From: Schizophyllum amplum
Taxonomy: Eukaryota; Basidiomycota; Agaricomycetes; Agaricales; Schizophyllaceae
Assembly (NCBI GenBank): GCA_007026445.1
Contig: VDMD01000040.1
Coordinates: 186,001-250,000 of the forward strand
Reading direction: 5' to 3'
DNA length: 64,000 nt
Part shown: piece by piece, positions 50,301 to 60,903 of the stretch
Layout: the number at the start of each line of letters is the position of its first letter
How positions within the stretch are numbered: position 1 is the stretch's first letter
Notes under the pieces: model-generated
What the model was told of the DNA's origin: nothing
The model's input: only the letters and a program-made list of their open reading frames with translations
Databases searched by the model: none
Made by a program: the position numbers and the translations under genes

Positions 50301-50492
50301 TATGATGCCCGGCTTTTGCTGCAAGATGTCTCGCGCGGCTATATGAGAATGGGTCCAAGCATATGAGAACACGACGATGTCGCAGGGGGGTTCTATCACA
50401 CTTTGGCGTAGCTGCGCCATGGTGGGAGAGGAGAGGAAGAGGGACTGGAGCGCCTCACCTTCGCCGCCCGGCCGTGCGGACATAGTAGGCAC
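47332..50492 (-). CDS. UPF1-like superfamily 1 helicase with exonuclease-like N terminus
   Basis: The first exon (start 50492) encodes CDIVVFSYAWTHSHIAARD, IIGVDVERDEDGELHEVVL and ITLVAFDLAPI, resembling the DxE start of a DEDD 3'-5' exonuclease fold; completeness of its active site is doubtful. The helicase part follows: GPPGTGKTKTISAAVEVW (Walker A), WAVAHSNVAVKNIAESI (Ia), VERLVIDEASQINVFDYM (Walker B), KKLRKICFFGDPKQ (III), RMPVPLGDFISDTVYGGRL, CVITPYDAQRAEI, VDSFQGNEADYVIVSVVRTE (V) and NVLLTRCRLGMVIV (VI). A low-complexity tail ends at 47332. The motif set is that of UPF1/SMG/DNA2-type RNA or DNA helicases. Roles in RNA surveillance or silencing are possible by family, not shown. About ten short introns. 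The C-terminal 100 residues are Ser/Thr-rich. Confidence 0.82.
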
Positions 50493-50893
50493 CAGAAATA
50501 AGCGCCGCGAGATGGAGATGAACGAGGGATCTCTGTGAGAATCCTAGTATCCCGATAGCTTATCCGCCGCTAGTGACCATCGGACGCGGCTGTCTCGGTC
50601 AGATGAGATTCTGAAAAGCATCGAAACAAGTATCGCTCACTTTATGGTTGCTAGCGCTGTATCGTTCAAAACCGTGCGTGCATAACAGGTGAGGTTCGAA
50701 CTGGTATCAACATACCTGAATACGTTGCTCATGTAGTCGTACTGGTTTATACCTGCGTGCGTAAGAGTGATGCGAAGATGCCTAGACCACGCATAGTCGA
50801 CATGATAATACACATCAGAGCGGCTCAGTACGGATAGTGAGATCAGTGCGAACGGTGCGCGAAGTAGCCAGGCCACACTGTCTACTGCGCATT
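50493..50893. other. Intergenic
   Basis: 400 bases between helicase start and F-box stop. Short frames only; nothing supported. Confidence 0.4.
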
Positions 50894-52396
50894 TCAATGC
50901 ATGCCCAGATCGTCCAAGTCCAAGTCGGAGTCCGAGTCATGGTCCGAATCGTCGGAGTCATCCTCATCGTCGTCGTCTTCGTCGTCCTCGTCGTCTTCGT
51001 CGTCCTCGTCCTCGTCCTCGTCTTCGTCTGAGTCGTCTTCGTCCGAATCGTCCTCTTCCGACTCGTCCTCGTCTTTGAGGTCGTCGTCGTACATGAAGAT
51101 ACCCCTGTCGCGCGGGACGTGCTCACGCACAACAAAGGTATCCAGCAGCTCGCGTAATTCATCGCGTACCGCCTGCTCCAGCGTGCAATCCTGAAGGTAT
51201 TCGAGTACGACATGCCGCAGCGCGGTGTTGCGCACGCGATAGCGAATGATCTGCGCTGGACCTTGGGGATCAACGCAGTGCTGTAAGCCACCGCTGATCT
51301 CCAGATGTGCGAGGCGCGGGAGCGGACATTCTGACGCCGGAGATGATTCTGTGCCCCGTCCGATGGCAGCGACAAGCACGTCGAGGTACGAGAGAGGCTC
51401 CTCCTCCATCTCGCACCATGTCAGCCGTTCGAGCGCAGGCAAGGACTTGAAGAGTCGGCACAGGGCGCTCGGGGTGATCTGCACGTTACGCAGTGCGAGG
51501 GAGGTGAGAGCGGTATGCGAGCGGTCGAGGCAGGCGACAAGTGCATCTGTGCTCTTGCTGGACCAGGACCACGGCGTGGAGTTCCACGGCCCTCCGATGT
51601 CTAGGCTTGTTAGCCTAGGAGCTGTGACGCGGTCGAGGATGCGGGAAAGCAGACCACGCGTGTTGCTCTCCGCGGTCACAAGCTCCACGCTTTGCAGGGA
51701 TGGGCATTTGGCGTCCACGATAGGTCGTTGCGTACCGGTCACGAATATGTCAGTCGCCTTGAAAAAGGTTGCATTCGTGCACCAGGCGAGCGCTGTGACG
51801 ATGTCGTTTGGCTCGATCTCGTCGCCGGAGAGCGTAACTGAGGTCAGCTGACGCCAGGGGAGGTTCATCGTCTCGTCGAAGAAGCCCTCATAGGAGCGCA
51901 AGGACGGTGCACGGCTGAAGTAGGGTGTGCGCTCATCCTGGTCGAGGTGAAGGTGCTCCAGTGAAGGAAACTCGCGGGGAGCTACACCAGCACGGTGTTC
52001 CATTTCGTCGTCGATATCGCAGATAACGCAGGAGCGCCAACGGTCGCTTTCGTGCAGCAGTAAGTCCAGCGCCGGGCCATCCTCCCATAGGATGTCGACA
52101 GTCAAAGGCGCCGGTCTCGATTTTTCGAGATGATATGCTACAGCGCGAGCGATATCGTCGGTACGGTCAGAAACGTCTGAATCGATGCTGTAGTAGCCCA
52201 ACTTTATAACTGCCCATAGTGACGCGCTGGAGAATGCCGCAGCACGCCAATCTCGCGAAACCTGAGACAGTCGTAGGACAGGCGAGTTACGGTCATCCAG
52301 GGAGAAGCCGTGTGCGTCGCGGACGTAACCGAAAATTTCGCAAAGAACATCTGGGACGAGGCATGCGACGGTCGTATTATTGTTTGCAGCGGTCAT
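50894..52396 (-). CDS. F-box protein with leucine-rich-like body and acidic tail
   Basis: Single-exon, 500 residues. An F-box lies at residues 10-60 (LVPDVLCEIFGYV, VLRLSQVSRDWRAAAFSS, SLWAVIKL). The middle has irregular leucine-rich segments (PSLEHLHLDQDE, QLTSVTLSGDEIEPNDI, PSLQSVELV, PRLTSLDIGG, ALTSLALRNVQITPSAL, PRLAHLEISGG) typical of agaricomycete F-box/LRR proteins, which bind Skp1 by the F-box and substrate by the repeats. The last 75 residues are almost wholly Asp/Glu/Ser (for example DEDEDEDEDDEDDEDD), encoded by a TCGTC-type trinucleotide repeat that may vary in length. Unrelated in its body to the tandem F-box pair at 18.8-22.4 kb. Substrate unknown. Confidence 0.82.
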   Translation of the reverse strand: MTAANNNTTVACLVPDVLCEIFGYVRDAHGFSLDDRNSPVLRLSQVSRDWRAAAFSSASLWAVIKLGYYSIDSDVSDRTDDIARAVAYHLEKSRPAPLTVDILWEDGPALDLLLHESDRWRSCVICDIDDEMEHRAGVAPREFPSLEHLHLDQDERTPYFSRAPSLRSYEGFFDETMNLPWRQLTSVTLSGDEIEPNDIVTALAWCTNATFFKATDIFVTGTQRPIVDAKCPSLQSVELVTAESNTRGLLSRILDRVTAPRLTSLDIGGPWNSTPWSWSSKSTDALVACLDRSHTALTSLALRNVQITPSALCRLFKSLPALERLTWCEMEEEPLSYLDVLVAAIGRGTESSPASECPLPRLAHLEISGGLQHCVDPQGPAQIIRYRVRNTALRHVVLEYLQDCTLEQAVRDELRELLDTFVVREHVPRDRGIFMYDDDLKDEDESEEDDSDEDDSDEDEDEDEDDEDDEDDEDDDDEDDSDDSDHDSDSDLDLDDLGMH

Positions 52397-52730
52397 GGAA
52401 AAGAATAACCTTCACGATGGGTCTCAGCTGTGATGCAAAGAGATATAAGTTTGTCGCACTCACAAAGGTAGGCTGACCTAAGCAAACAGGCTCACCACGC
52501 AGCTGCAGGGGCAGCGAAGATCGATGAGTTGACGTGCAACGTGCAAGCAAGGAGCAAAATGAAAATCTGACTGCACGTGCTCCGGAGAAGTCCGAAACTG
52601 TCAATGCGGTGCCGTCAACACGTGCTATGCGGCGCTTCAGCTTCATCTGCCATCTCAAAGGCGTTTCTCAGTTCTTCTTTACCCAGCTTGCGCGCTGCAT
52701 AACTGCTTTCCACGTTTATAATCGAACCTT
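52397..52730. other. Divergent promoter region
   Basis: 334 bases between the minus-strand F-box gene and the plus-strand helical gene, so a shared bidirectional promoter is likely. CACGTG occurs near 52576. No other feature seen. Confidence 0.45.
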
Positions 52731-53594
52731 ATGAACCCCGAGGTGAGGCTAACCCAGCGTACTCTCGCTGCCTTGTTAACGTGGCGGCAGACCCTTTTCC
52801 CTGAGTTGCAGCTGTGCAGCGAGATGGGTTCCCATGCGCATGTCCTTTCCAGGACCTCCTCCAAGATCAGACGCTTGCTCATTGCTACGAATCCTCAACG
52901 CTGCTTGATTGAACCCGCGCAGGAGGAGCTGCGACACCTCGCTCACTACGTGGCGCGCGTTCCCGAGGCTATCACCGCCTTTTACCAAGTCTTTCATGCC
53001 ATACGTCTAGCCATTTTGGACAGATCCTGTACAGTCGATGTGGCCCTTTCCACCATACTTGACGAGTACGACATCTTCTGTTCAACTCTGGATGAGCTTC
53101 TGGTCCTCAAAGACACTACGATGCACGCTGTCGATGAGCTGGACAGAGCCGTTGTTCAACAGCTGTCCTACCCACCCATCATCCATTTCGTCGTCATGCG
53201 AATTCTGGGACCTAATTGGAGCGAGCGATCCATGGCTTTGGCCAGTATTCCCCCTCTACTCGATACGGCGCGCTCCCATGTACAGTCGATGGCAGCCCTA
53301 GTCAGCGACCTGAAGGCTTGCTCGACTGTGCTGCACGATCGCTTCTCCATCGAGAAGTTGAACGAGATCAAAGACCTTCCGGAAGAGACTCGCACGCGGA
53401 TAGACTCGTTCGTTATGAAGGCATCGGGTGATCTACCCAAATGGGCGCGCTACGTCGAGGGCGCAGCATTCGTTTTGCAAAACCTTGCACGTCCTCTTGG
53501 TTCTGTAAGCAGATCTATTATCAAATCAGCTGCAGCGGTCTCATTGTCTCACAGTGAAAGCTCTGTCGTGGGACGACTCCTTGTGGTCATGTAG
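52731..53594 (+). CDS. Alpha-helical protein, paralogue of the gene at 43.5-44.3 kb
   Basis: Uninterrupted frame of 287 residues starting MNPEVRLTQRTLAALLTW. Nearly all predicted helix: LCSEMGSHAHVLSRTSSKI, QEELRHLAHYVARVPEAITA, LDEYDIFCSTLDELLV, then the shared LSYPPIIHFVVMRI and DRFSIEKLNEIKDLPEETR, and a weakly hydrophobic tail (YVEGAAFVLQNLARPLG). The relative at 43.5 kb has two introns where this copy has none, so this one could have lost introns through a cDNA step, or its model may be incomplete at the 5' end. No catalytic motif. Family and function unrecognised. Confidence 0.68.
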   Translation: MNPEVRLTQRTLAALLTWRQTLFPELQLCSEMGSHAHVLSRTSSKIRRLLIATNPQRCLIEPAQEELRHLAHYVARVPEAITAFYQVFHAIRLAILDRSCTVDVALSTILDEYDIFCSTLDELLVLKDTTMHAVDELDRAVVQQLSYPPIIHFVVMRILGPNWSERSMALASIPPLLDTARSHVQSMAALVSDLKACSTVLHDRFSIEKLNEIKDLPEETRTRIDSFVMKASGDLPKWARYVEGAAFVLQNLARPLGSVSRSIIKSAAAVSLSHSESSVVGRLLVVM

Positions 53595-54054
53595 CTGCGT
53601 ATATCATGTCTACGTCGGCGACGATGGTGACTACAGATAAGCCTGGCCCAGTCATACAACTAGGACCCTCACTGTTAACATTATCCATGTGTTCTATTGC
53701 GATTATCTCTTGTGTTTGTATCCTGAACTCTGCGTAACCGGGCTGCATTTCGTTTCAAATGGTCGAGAAACGTGGTATGTGGCCTCCGCTGCGCTTAGCG
53801 ATGTTTGTCTCGTGTTAGCACAGCATCCGCGGTTGGGCTTCTTTGGAGTGAATTTGGCAGGCCTCCGGAACGCCTTGTAGAAACATGTGGCACTTATCAT
53901 TTAGGATCGGTGCTCGCTTATTTAAAATTCACAGCAGATATAGACTGAGAAACATGGGCAGGAGATGTCCGTAAATACACAAGATACAACAGACAGATTG
54001 TAGACATGATGGCAGGTAATCGTAGTAGTATTCAAGTCGCAGTATCCAGGTATG
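53595..54054. other. Intergenic
   Basis: 460 bases of 3' flank between convergent genes. Nothing supported. Confidence 0.4.
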
Positions 54055-54578
54055 TCAGACTTGAGACTGATCGGAGATCCTTCCCCGCCTGAACCCACTG
54101 CTTTCAGGACTTACTTCAGTACCACCTTGGTGGCTCTTTCCCTGACGTATACTTGCATGAGATTGAGGGGGTGCCTGTTCAATCTCGCTCAATTCCGTTC
54201 GGAGATTCTAGCGCATAAAAAGTACCTTTGAGGACTTTCGGACCCCTTGCGGTAGATCTGGGTGGGCAGATTGAAGCTCCCGGCGGGCGGTCCTGCACGC
54301 CATCTCGACGGTGTCACCGTTGGGGGAGTTGATCTCATGTAATTTGAGCAATATCTCCGTAGACGGCAGACGCGACTCACATATTGATTGAAGGAGCGCA
54401 AGAAAAGCGCGATCTTCTGCTTGCTCACTCCGTCCAACGGTCCACGACCGCGTCTTGCGTGCAGCAAGTCCTCCACGACCTCGTGCAGCTCCAGGTAGGA
54501 ATAGAGAAGAAGATAACTGCTTTTCTGCAGCTTCCCCGTCGTGCTAGATGCGGCTTGCACCACTCTAGGCGTACTCAT
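54055..54578 (-). CDS. Small helical protein, unknown
   Basis: Start MSTPRVVQAASSTTGKLQ at 54578. Exon 1 reads SYLLLYSYLELHEVVEDLLH, RRGRGPLDGVSKQKIALFLR and SFNQY, ending at a GTGAGTCG donor. Exon 2 reads INSPNGDTVEMACRTARREL to KSSK. A 42-base intron would join KIEQAPPQSHASIRQGKSHQ and a basic tail ending SDQSQV at a stop at 54055. About 140 residues. A TATA-like ATTTATACG lies about 50 bases upstream on the coding strand. No family recognised; the splice after KSSK is tentative. Confidence 0.42.
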
Positions 54579-55391
54579 GGGATCTGTACGCGCGGTCAGG
54601 AGGCGAGCTTGCGTCACACTGCGTATAAATCAAGCACAGACCATCCATCTTCCTTTGCATACCCTCCTTCACAGCGCTCAAGCATGCGCTAATGGTAAGC
54701 ATAGCACCCGCACCCCCTGCCGCAGTGGTGAACGCAGTAGACCAGTCATCAGAGATTTCTTGGATTTCCGATCATGCATTGTGATGCCCCATAATAGCTG
54801 AAATGCGCCACAATTGCTGTAATATTGCCACCAGATTATGGGCCCTCTTATTATATATAACATGAGATTTATTGCCCTCCATAATTGCAGCAATATCTTG
54901 ATCATATGCCAACCGACTTGCAATACTACGTACGAACGGCAGGAGACGACACGGCATGACCTTGAAGACCAGACATGACCGTGGACGAGCCGGGTGGTAT
55001 CACTCTGGTATTGCTTTCGTCCTTATTCTTGTCCAGGACCAGATTCTTCGAACGACGAAAGCACCCGAGACGCGTGTAGTGGCAAATGGAATATATTCAT
55101 GCTCTACAATTAAAAAATACAGGGTCCTAAACAATACAGTAGACAGCCAACGCCTCGTCACTTGCCCTCCGGACACGACATGGACTCGAGAAATCGACGA
55201 CCAGATCATCTCAGGTCTTCTCACCGTCCAGACGGCTGGGCAGGCTTATTATGTGGAGTCAGTGTTGTGGTAGAGATGATGCGATCGGAGGTGGCTCACT
55301 GCGTCTGGTATAGTACCCTGATGGTACCACCAGCCCGGGCAGACACGTAAGCTCGGACGACGGCACCTGCAGGAAGGACGGGCTGTCAACA
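54579..55391. other. Gene-poor, AT-richer stretch
   Basis: About 800 bases before the hAT-like element. Includes an AT-rich part (54780-54910) with repeated AATTGC(T/A)G-type words. Short frames only; no gene supported. Confidence 0.35.
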
Positions 55392-56265
55392 CCTCACACT
55401 AAGGCTCCAACCATATAAATTAATTACTATATATATACAGTTTTTACCGTATAGAATTACTCTCTATTTAGTGGTCTTGTTGTACTGGGTAACTATATAG
55501 TATACTATATGGTATACAGATGTCTATAATATTAGAGATGTTGCCCTTTGGTTGCCCTTCTCAGCTGAGATGCATAACGATGTATTAGAATTGAAGGAGC
55601 AGGTGTTGTTTTAGCATGTGAGAACACCCTAAGAGCACCTTCCTTTTTTGTGCACCCTGGCCTAGGTGCACGTAAAAGGCAACAGCTTGGACTTTGGGTC
55701 ACATCACGCTGTTGCACAGCAAGTGCCGGGCCCTGCAGCCTTTCAAGCTGAGGCTGAAAATGAGACTGGAAATATGGATGGTGTGCATGAACTCAGAGAC
55801 TTCAGAGCGTTGCTAAGTCCGTTGGCCTGCACGTACGCTGCACGTGCCGCTGATACAAAAATGGCTCTGATCACTTTGCTGCACCTTCTTTCTGACCCCC
55901 CATCACAGTGCACCGCAGATGGCAGCGGCGGCTTTCTGTCTGTATGCCTTGAACTTAGGCATCGCATCGTCACCATTGCCCTCCCCAAGTCCACCTCATA
56001 CGTATGGCACGCATAGTGGTACGCCAGCGGCCCGTAGGTCTTCTGCCGCATCTTTAGACAACCAACACAGAGCTGATCCGTAGGTTCTTCAAAGACTGGA
56101 CAAGCAGCGCCAGCAATGCACCCGCGCTCATTGAGGATGAGTCCTCAAAATAATCTACTATATATACCGTATAATTACTATATATATACCATATACTTAC
56201 TATATACCGTCTAATTACCCAAAGTTCTAGTAATTAGTTTATATGGTTGGAGCCTTACCTCACAC
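55392..56265. mobile_element. hAT-like non-autonomous DNA transposon with 8-bp target duplication
   Basis: Element 55400-56257 (858 bases). Both ends start TAAGGCTCCAACCATATAAA and stay inverted-repeated through TAATTACTA, with one mismatch in about 29 bases. Perfect 8-base direct repeats CCTCACAC flank it at 55392-55399 and 56258-56265. An 8-base duplication fits the hAT superfamily (also P/KDZ-type elements). The subterminal regions are very AT-rich with TATATA blocks. The central 450 bases are GC-richer and carry short frames of about 100-116 residues on both strands, without a recognised transposase motif. Confidence 0.82.
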
Positions 56266-57241
56266 GCGATGCTTCTATGCGTACCTGCTGATGCGGCGAA
56301 CACGAAGGCGCTGTCCCACGTATCTGCGGGCGCTCGTCAGGATATGAAAGGACAGCGCAAAGAGCGACGCACCTCGCACTTCTGCCATGGACCCCTTCCT
56401 GCGCGACACCGGAAACAACCTTGAGGTGCTCGATGACGACGACGAGCCCCGCGAGACGCGTCGCTAGACCCCTCCCCATCCTTCTCTGCCTCCTACGCCA
56501 TGTTCGTCCTAGTCGCGCACGTCGTACTACGTCGCGCCTCTGTATTAGCTCCCCGCGTCGTACGACTCGGAGGATACTGTGCTTCTGCAGCTCCCTGACA
56601 ACGAGACGAAAGGTAGAGGATAGTCGGGAATTACGCGTCCGGTAGCCCTCCGGCATGTGCGCGAGTACTTGCTACTCGAAGCGCGCACCGCGGCACACGT
56701 AAGGAAGGTGGGGGTTGCGAGCCAAGAGCGGTGGATCGTAAAAATCCGGGAAGTAACGCCGACTTGAGGGCCGGGCATTTTGACTTGTTTCAGACTTGTT
56801 CATTCGTGTGACGCCGCGACGCCTCGTGAACGCGAGCGCGCTGAATCGAGCCTTGCTCAAATGCTCCAGAGTCCAAGGTGGACCATGTACAAGAGCCTTA
56901 CTACTTATCAGATTTACAAAGTGACCTATCAGCGATGCATGAGTCTCGACGAGTGGTTTGGGCTTGCTTATTAAGACTCCGACAAGCCTGCCGCGGCAGT
57001 GACCTACCACTGGCCTCCTACAATGGCAAACAATCTCCAGACTGGTACAATACGGCACGAGGTTGCCCAACGACTGCCACTCTGGGAAAAGCTTTACAAG
57101 AGCTTACCGGCTGCATATAGTCCGTTTGCGCTCAGGCAATGACTTATCATACCTTACCAGAATGGTGGCGTAGTACAAGGCGCTTACAACGGCTGATCAG
57201 ACCGTGCCATGATGGCGCATCATTGTGAGTGGTAAAAGGCT
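56266..57241. other. Gene-poor stretch with possible coding debris
   Basis: Almost 1 kb. A plus-strand frame at 57023-57142 (MANNLQTGTIRHEVAQRLPL...) and pieces near 56570-56760 (YDSEDTVLLQLPDNETKG; HVREYLLLEARTAAHVRKVG) look protein-like but are interrupted and unconnected. Remnants of an unknown gene are possible. Confidence 0.3.
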
Positions 57242-58761
57242 TTATCTCAAAATCCCGAAATCTCTGATGCAGTTCGATGCGTACGATCCTACAGCCACGG
57301 AACTAACGAGGACGCCCGTATATATGTTGTCGATCCGCTTCCAAAGACCGGACATGAGTTTGCCTCGCAATGTCCTCGAAGCGCTGAAGTTCTGCAAGAG
57401 ATAACAGCGTTAGAGGCAGGCAAAAAAAGTCTGGAGCAAACATACAGTACGGAGACCTTCAAGGCCGTCCAGCGTCAAAAAAACCTGCTCCATCATTCTT
57501 CGACACAGAACTTCTAAGGACTCTTCGGCTTGGCGAGTATCTACACTGATATATCAGGCAGAACCTCATAGCACAGTAGATATAGCTACCTTCCAGCACG
57601 ACGCCACCGTTTTGGATGATGTCCTCAATCAGTACAATCTCGTCGACACCGTCCGCATCTGAGGCAGTTCGACGCTGGGATCCGGATACTTGCGTCGCCA
57701 TATGCATAATGGCCAGCATGAGGATCGTGGTGATGATGAACGATGGATTGTTCGGCGGCATGCTTGTAGCTGCAGGGCCGGCAGGCTGTAAGGAGGCTGT
57801 TGATCGATGACAGAGTATTCTCAGCGGCTGAGAACATGTCGACAACGAAGACGTACCGCGACCACGCCTAGCTGCATTCGTCGCCGCGGCTATGCTGATT
57901 CGACGCCTACTTTGCGAAACAACTGTCCCCACTGAGTTCTGACTGGCGCCTGGGAGTGCTACGTGAGAGGAAGCCAGATATGGGGGCTGCTACCTGACTT
58001 GCCTTCTGCTACTTCAGGACGCTGGGGAAATACATGTCTTGAGGCGGCACTTCGTGACGCCAGCCTCTTCAGCGCTCTGAGGACAAGCTTGGCATCCTCC
58101 TCCGCATGCGCAATATCCGAGAACCAGTCACCCCACTCAGTTAGAAGCATCACCACGCTGTTGAACAGTCGTACGTTAGTTACATTCAATTAGAATAATG
58201 AAGCGACGCACTCGTTCGTTTCGTTGAGCTTATATTGCCGCGCAATATCCGAAAATGCGGCCATGTCGCTGTTGAACTCGCGACTAACATTGAAGTTGCC
58301 ACCCACGACCTCCATCGCAAGGCCGAAGAGAATCTGACGAAGGAAATCACAGACTTCTCTGTTCGATTCAGCAGCGACTCGCGTGAGATAAGTCGAGCTG
58401 AAGTTGGGGACGCCAGCTAGCGTGAGCTCATCGGTGTCAGCGCAGAGATTGTTCGTGGCATCTGTCTGCAGTACTCTGGCGAGAGTTTGAGTAGGATGAA
58501 GCTCCGCCGCAGACGGATTGACGGCTTGAACAGGCGATGCCTATCAAATGCCCGGTATGTAAGAATTATGCTTCAAGCATAAGGAAGACCGAGCCGTCTT
58601 ACATATTGGCCCGAGGCTGGCGCCTGCTGCACCGGTTCCTGCATGGTATAGGCGAGGTCCGGCTGAGTCGCACTGGCATACGCATACGAGGTTTGAGATG
58701 CCAGATTGTCCGGCAATGTTTGTCGACGGTTGCGAACGTTGTTGCCGGACTGATGAAGCAT
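57242..58761 (-). CDS. Uncharacterised multi-exon protein with one hydrophobic segment
   Basis: Model of about seven exons from MLHQSGNNVRNRRQ (58761) to a stop at 57242. Pieces in order: QPDLAYTMQEPVQQAPASGQ; TLARVLQTDATNNLCADTDE; LTRVAAESNREVCDFLRQIL; REFNSDMAAFSDIARQYKLN; LLTEWGDWFSDIAHAEEDAK; RRRISIAAATNAARRGRG; FIITTILMLAIMHMA (possible membrane segment); DEIVLIEDIIQNGGVVLEG; RQAEESLEVLCRRMMEQVFL; and NFSASRTLRGKLMSGLW to FGILR. Junctions such as LEG|GTAGCTAT..ATATCAG|TG and RT|GTATGTTT..TTGCAG|AA are good splice sites with 45-55-base introns. Mostly helical; no family recognised. The start is uncertain because it borders a dispersed repeat. Confidence 0.5.
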
Positions 58762-60903
58762 CACGAAAATCCCCGGACGCGGACGTGCGATTGTAAGCGC
58801 TTGCAGTCCCACGCTTTCGGTTGCAAGCTACGTTATCGCATCAGTTCGTATGTATGCGTATGTGTGTAGATAGCGTCAGATTTTGCAAGGCCAGCATGCC
58901 ACATGTATACCGCTTGTATGCCGCTTGTGAGCGCATGTGAGCGCTTTTCGTGCAAAAACAACGGGCAAGACTGCTCCTCACATTTGATGACTGTTCACCT
59001 TAATTGCAATGCATAGCGGGGATACAATAATTGCCACTGCTGAATAGTGCTTATACGGGGACGGATGCCACTGGTAAGAACAAGGACAGTAACTCATATT
59101 GCACGACTATGCTACAGCTACACTACAGCTACACATACACTGAACCTACGCATCACCGGCCACACGCAGACGAGATGTACAATTACCTGACTACCTCCTC
59201 GCACCGACTAATTATCTTCAGAAGATAGAGGGCTCAGAGCTGGAGGGAGGGGGATGGATGTCTGCAATGGCATTAGCGAGGTGGACATATGGTGATGAGT
59301 GTACCCACCTCGGCACACAGCGAGACGACGACTGAACGATGGTGAGCAACTACATAGAGCATTAGCAGATAGGTCACGCAGGAGAGTACGGGCAACTCAC
59401 ATAACATATCATCGAACGGGGAAGCCCTGCCTCGCCGCGCTTACACGCGATCACTGACAAACGTGAGCGGTCAAGCAAGGAAGCCGTTGATGAGCCTGTC
59501 ACTCACCGAGTTGAGAGTGTGGGCCACAAGTGGCGATGTGTTGGGGGAGGGGGGTCAAGGCAACGAGATCCGCACCGCGCGACTTGTGGTCGTGGCACGA
59601 TCTAGATGACTTATCAGAAGAGCGGGCAATTCACGGAGCACGAAAGGCTTACATCGCTGTCCGGGCGAGACTCGGCTTGAGCGAACGCTTGCGCTGCGAG
59701 TTGCGCTGTCGTGCATTGAAGCCGCCCTCGCCCTGGGTGTTCAGCGAGGGGGAGGGGAGGATAAGGGCGGCGAGTGACGTACGAGGCGAGACGGGGTCGA
59801 CAGTGTCTTCGTCGTCCGGGTGTTCAGTTCGAGAGCGATCAGTCCACAGTCTAAAGAGGGCTGCGGGTGACACGCACTGTCCCAGCTTGCAGGCGGGAAT
59901 TACATGCCTGCCGGTGCCGTGAACTTCGCTCAACATGTCCGAGCTGCCTTCAACGCGGCTGCCGCTGGCAAGGGCCGTTCTTCGCAGAAGCGACCATTTC
60001 TCGACGGTAGAGTGACGGTCCAATCCCAGAGAGGCCACAGGTAATCGACAAAGGTGGGGGGAAGCAACGAACGAAAATGATGCGACGCGACCGTTTTGAA
60101 TGTCCGCCCACCTTTGTACGTGCTTGTTTGTCAACAAGAGGGTCCACGTGATCAATAAGACGCGTCGTCAACGCGTCATGCGGCGGGCTGCTGCGCCGTG
60201 CGTTGCCCGCGCGCGCGCACCTGCCAGTGCACGTACTGACGCGGCATGTCCCGTCCACTGCTGCCTAAACGCAACGCAGGACCATAACTCGATGTCATGG
60301 ATGTCGCGCTAGCTGTGACGCTGAAGCAGTACCCTGAGGGTTACAGTACTTAGTAATTAGTAAGGAGTCCCTAGTGGTACTACTAGTAGTAGCGGCCTAA
60401 GTCCTACGCTGGTCCTACGCCTTGTTAGGGGTAGGCAATCAGTGCACAATCGCATGGAAGCTCATGCTGGCATGGCGTGGGGTTGCCAGCCGATTGCAAG
60501 CGATTTCGTGGAATTGGAAGCCGCCCCGTCGCCGGCGTGGGATTGCAATCGCCGTTTTCGGTTACAATCACATTCGAGCGTTCCGGGATTTTCGTGATGA
60601 GGGCAGCAGACGGATTGTAGGAAGCCATAAGAGACCTTCGTCAGTACGCGAAGGCGACACCTCTCAGTGAGCTCGAGCGGTTGGTTGGAAGCATGCAGAT
60701 ACTCACCTGGTATATAAGACCTGCAACAAGCGCGCGCCAATCGTGTGGCCCTTGTCGGCCAGACGCTGAGCTCCTTATGTTGTGTACACGCCGCATGGTG
60801 AGTAGACGCCCCTTGCGAGTCAGCGGAACCGCGCAGCTACCTGCCGCTCCCCACGTTCTGGGAACGAGCCCGTTGAGTGATATGAAAAGACACGAAGAAG
60901 GAC
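58762..60903. other. Gene-poor region with a dispersed repeat
   Basis: 2.1 kb with only short frames. The longest, minus-strand 59649-60155, has no domain signature. About 60 bases at 58757-58815 recur inverted at about 60540-60605 (ATCACGAAAATCCC and GATTGTAA words; in translation HHENPGT..CDC..LQSHA on one strand of each). This suggests pieces of an old mobile element. Confidence 0.35.

Noticed and set aside
50901..51194. Poly-Ser frame on the plus strand
   Set aside because: Antisense shadow of the Asp/Glu tail of the F-box protein at 50894-52396.
59649..60155. 168-codon minus-strand frame
   Set aside because: No domain signature, no paralogue in the window and no clear exon junctions; left as a gap note.
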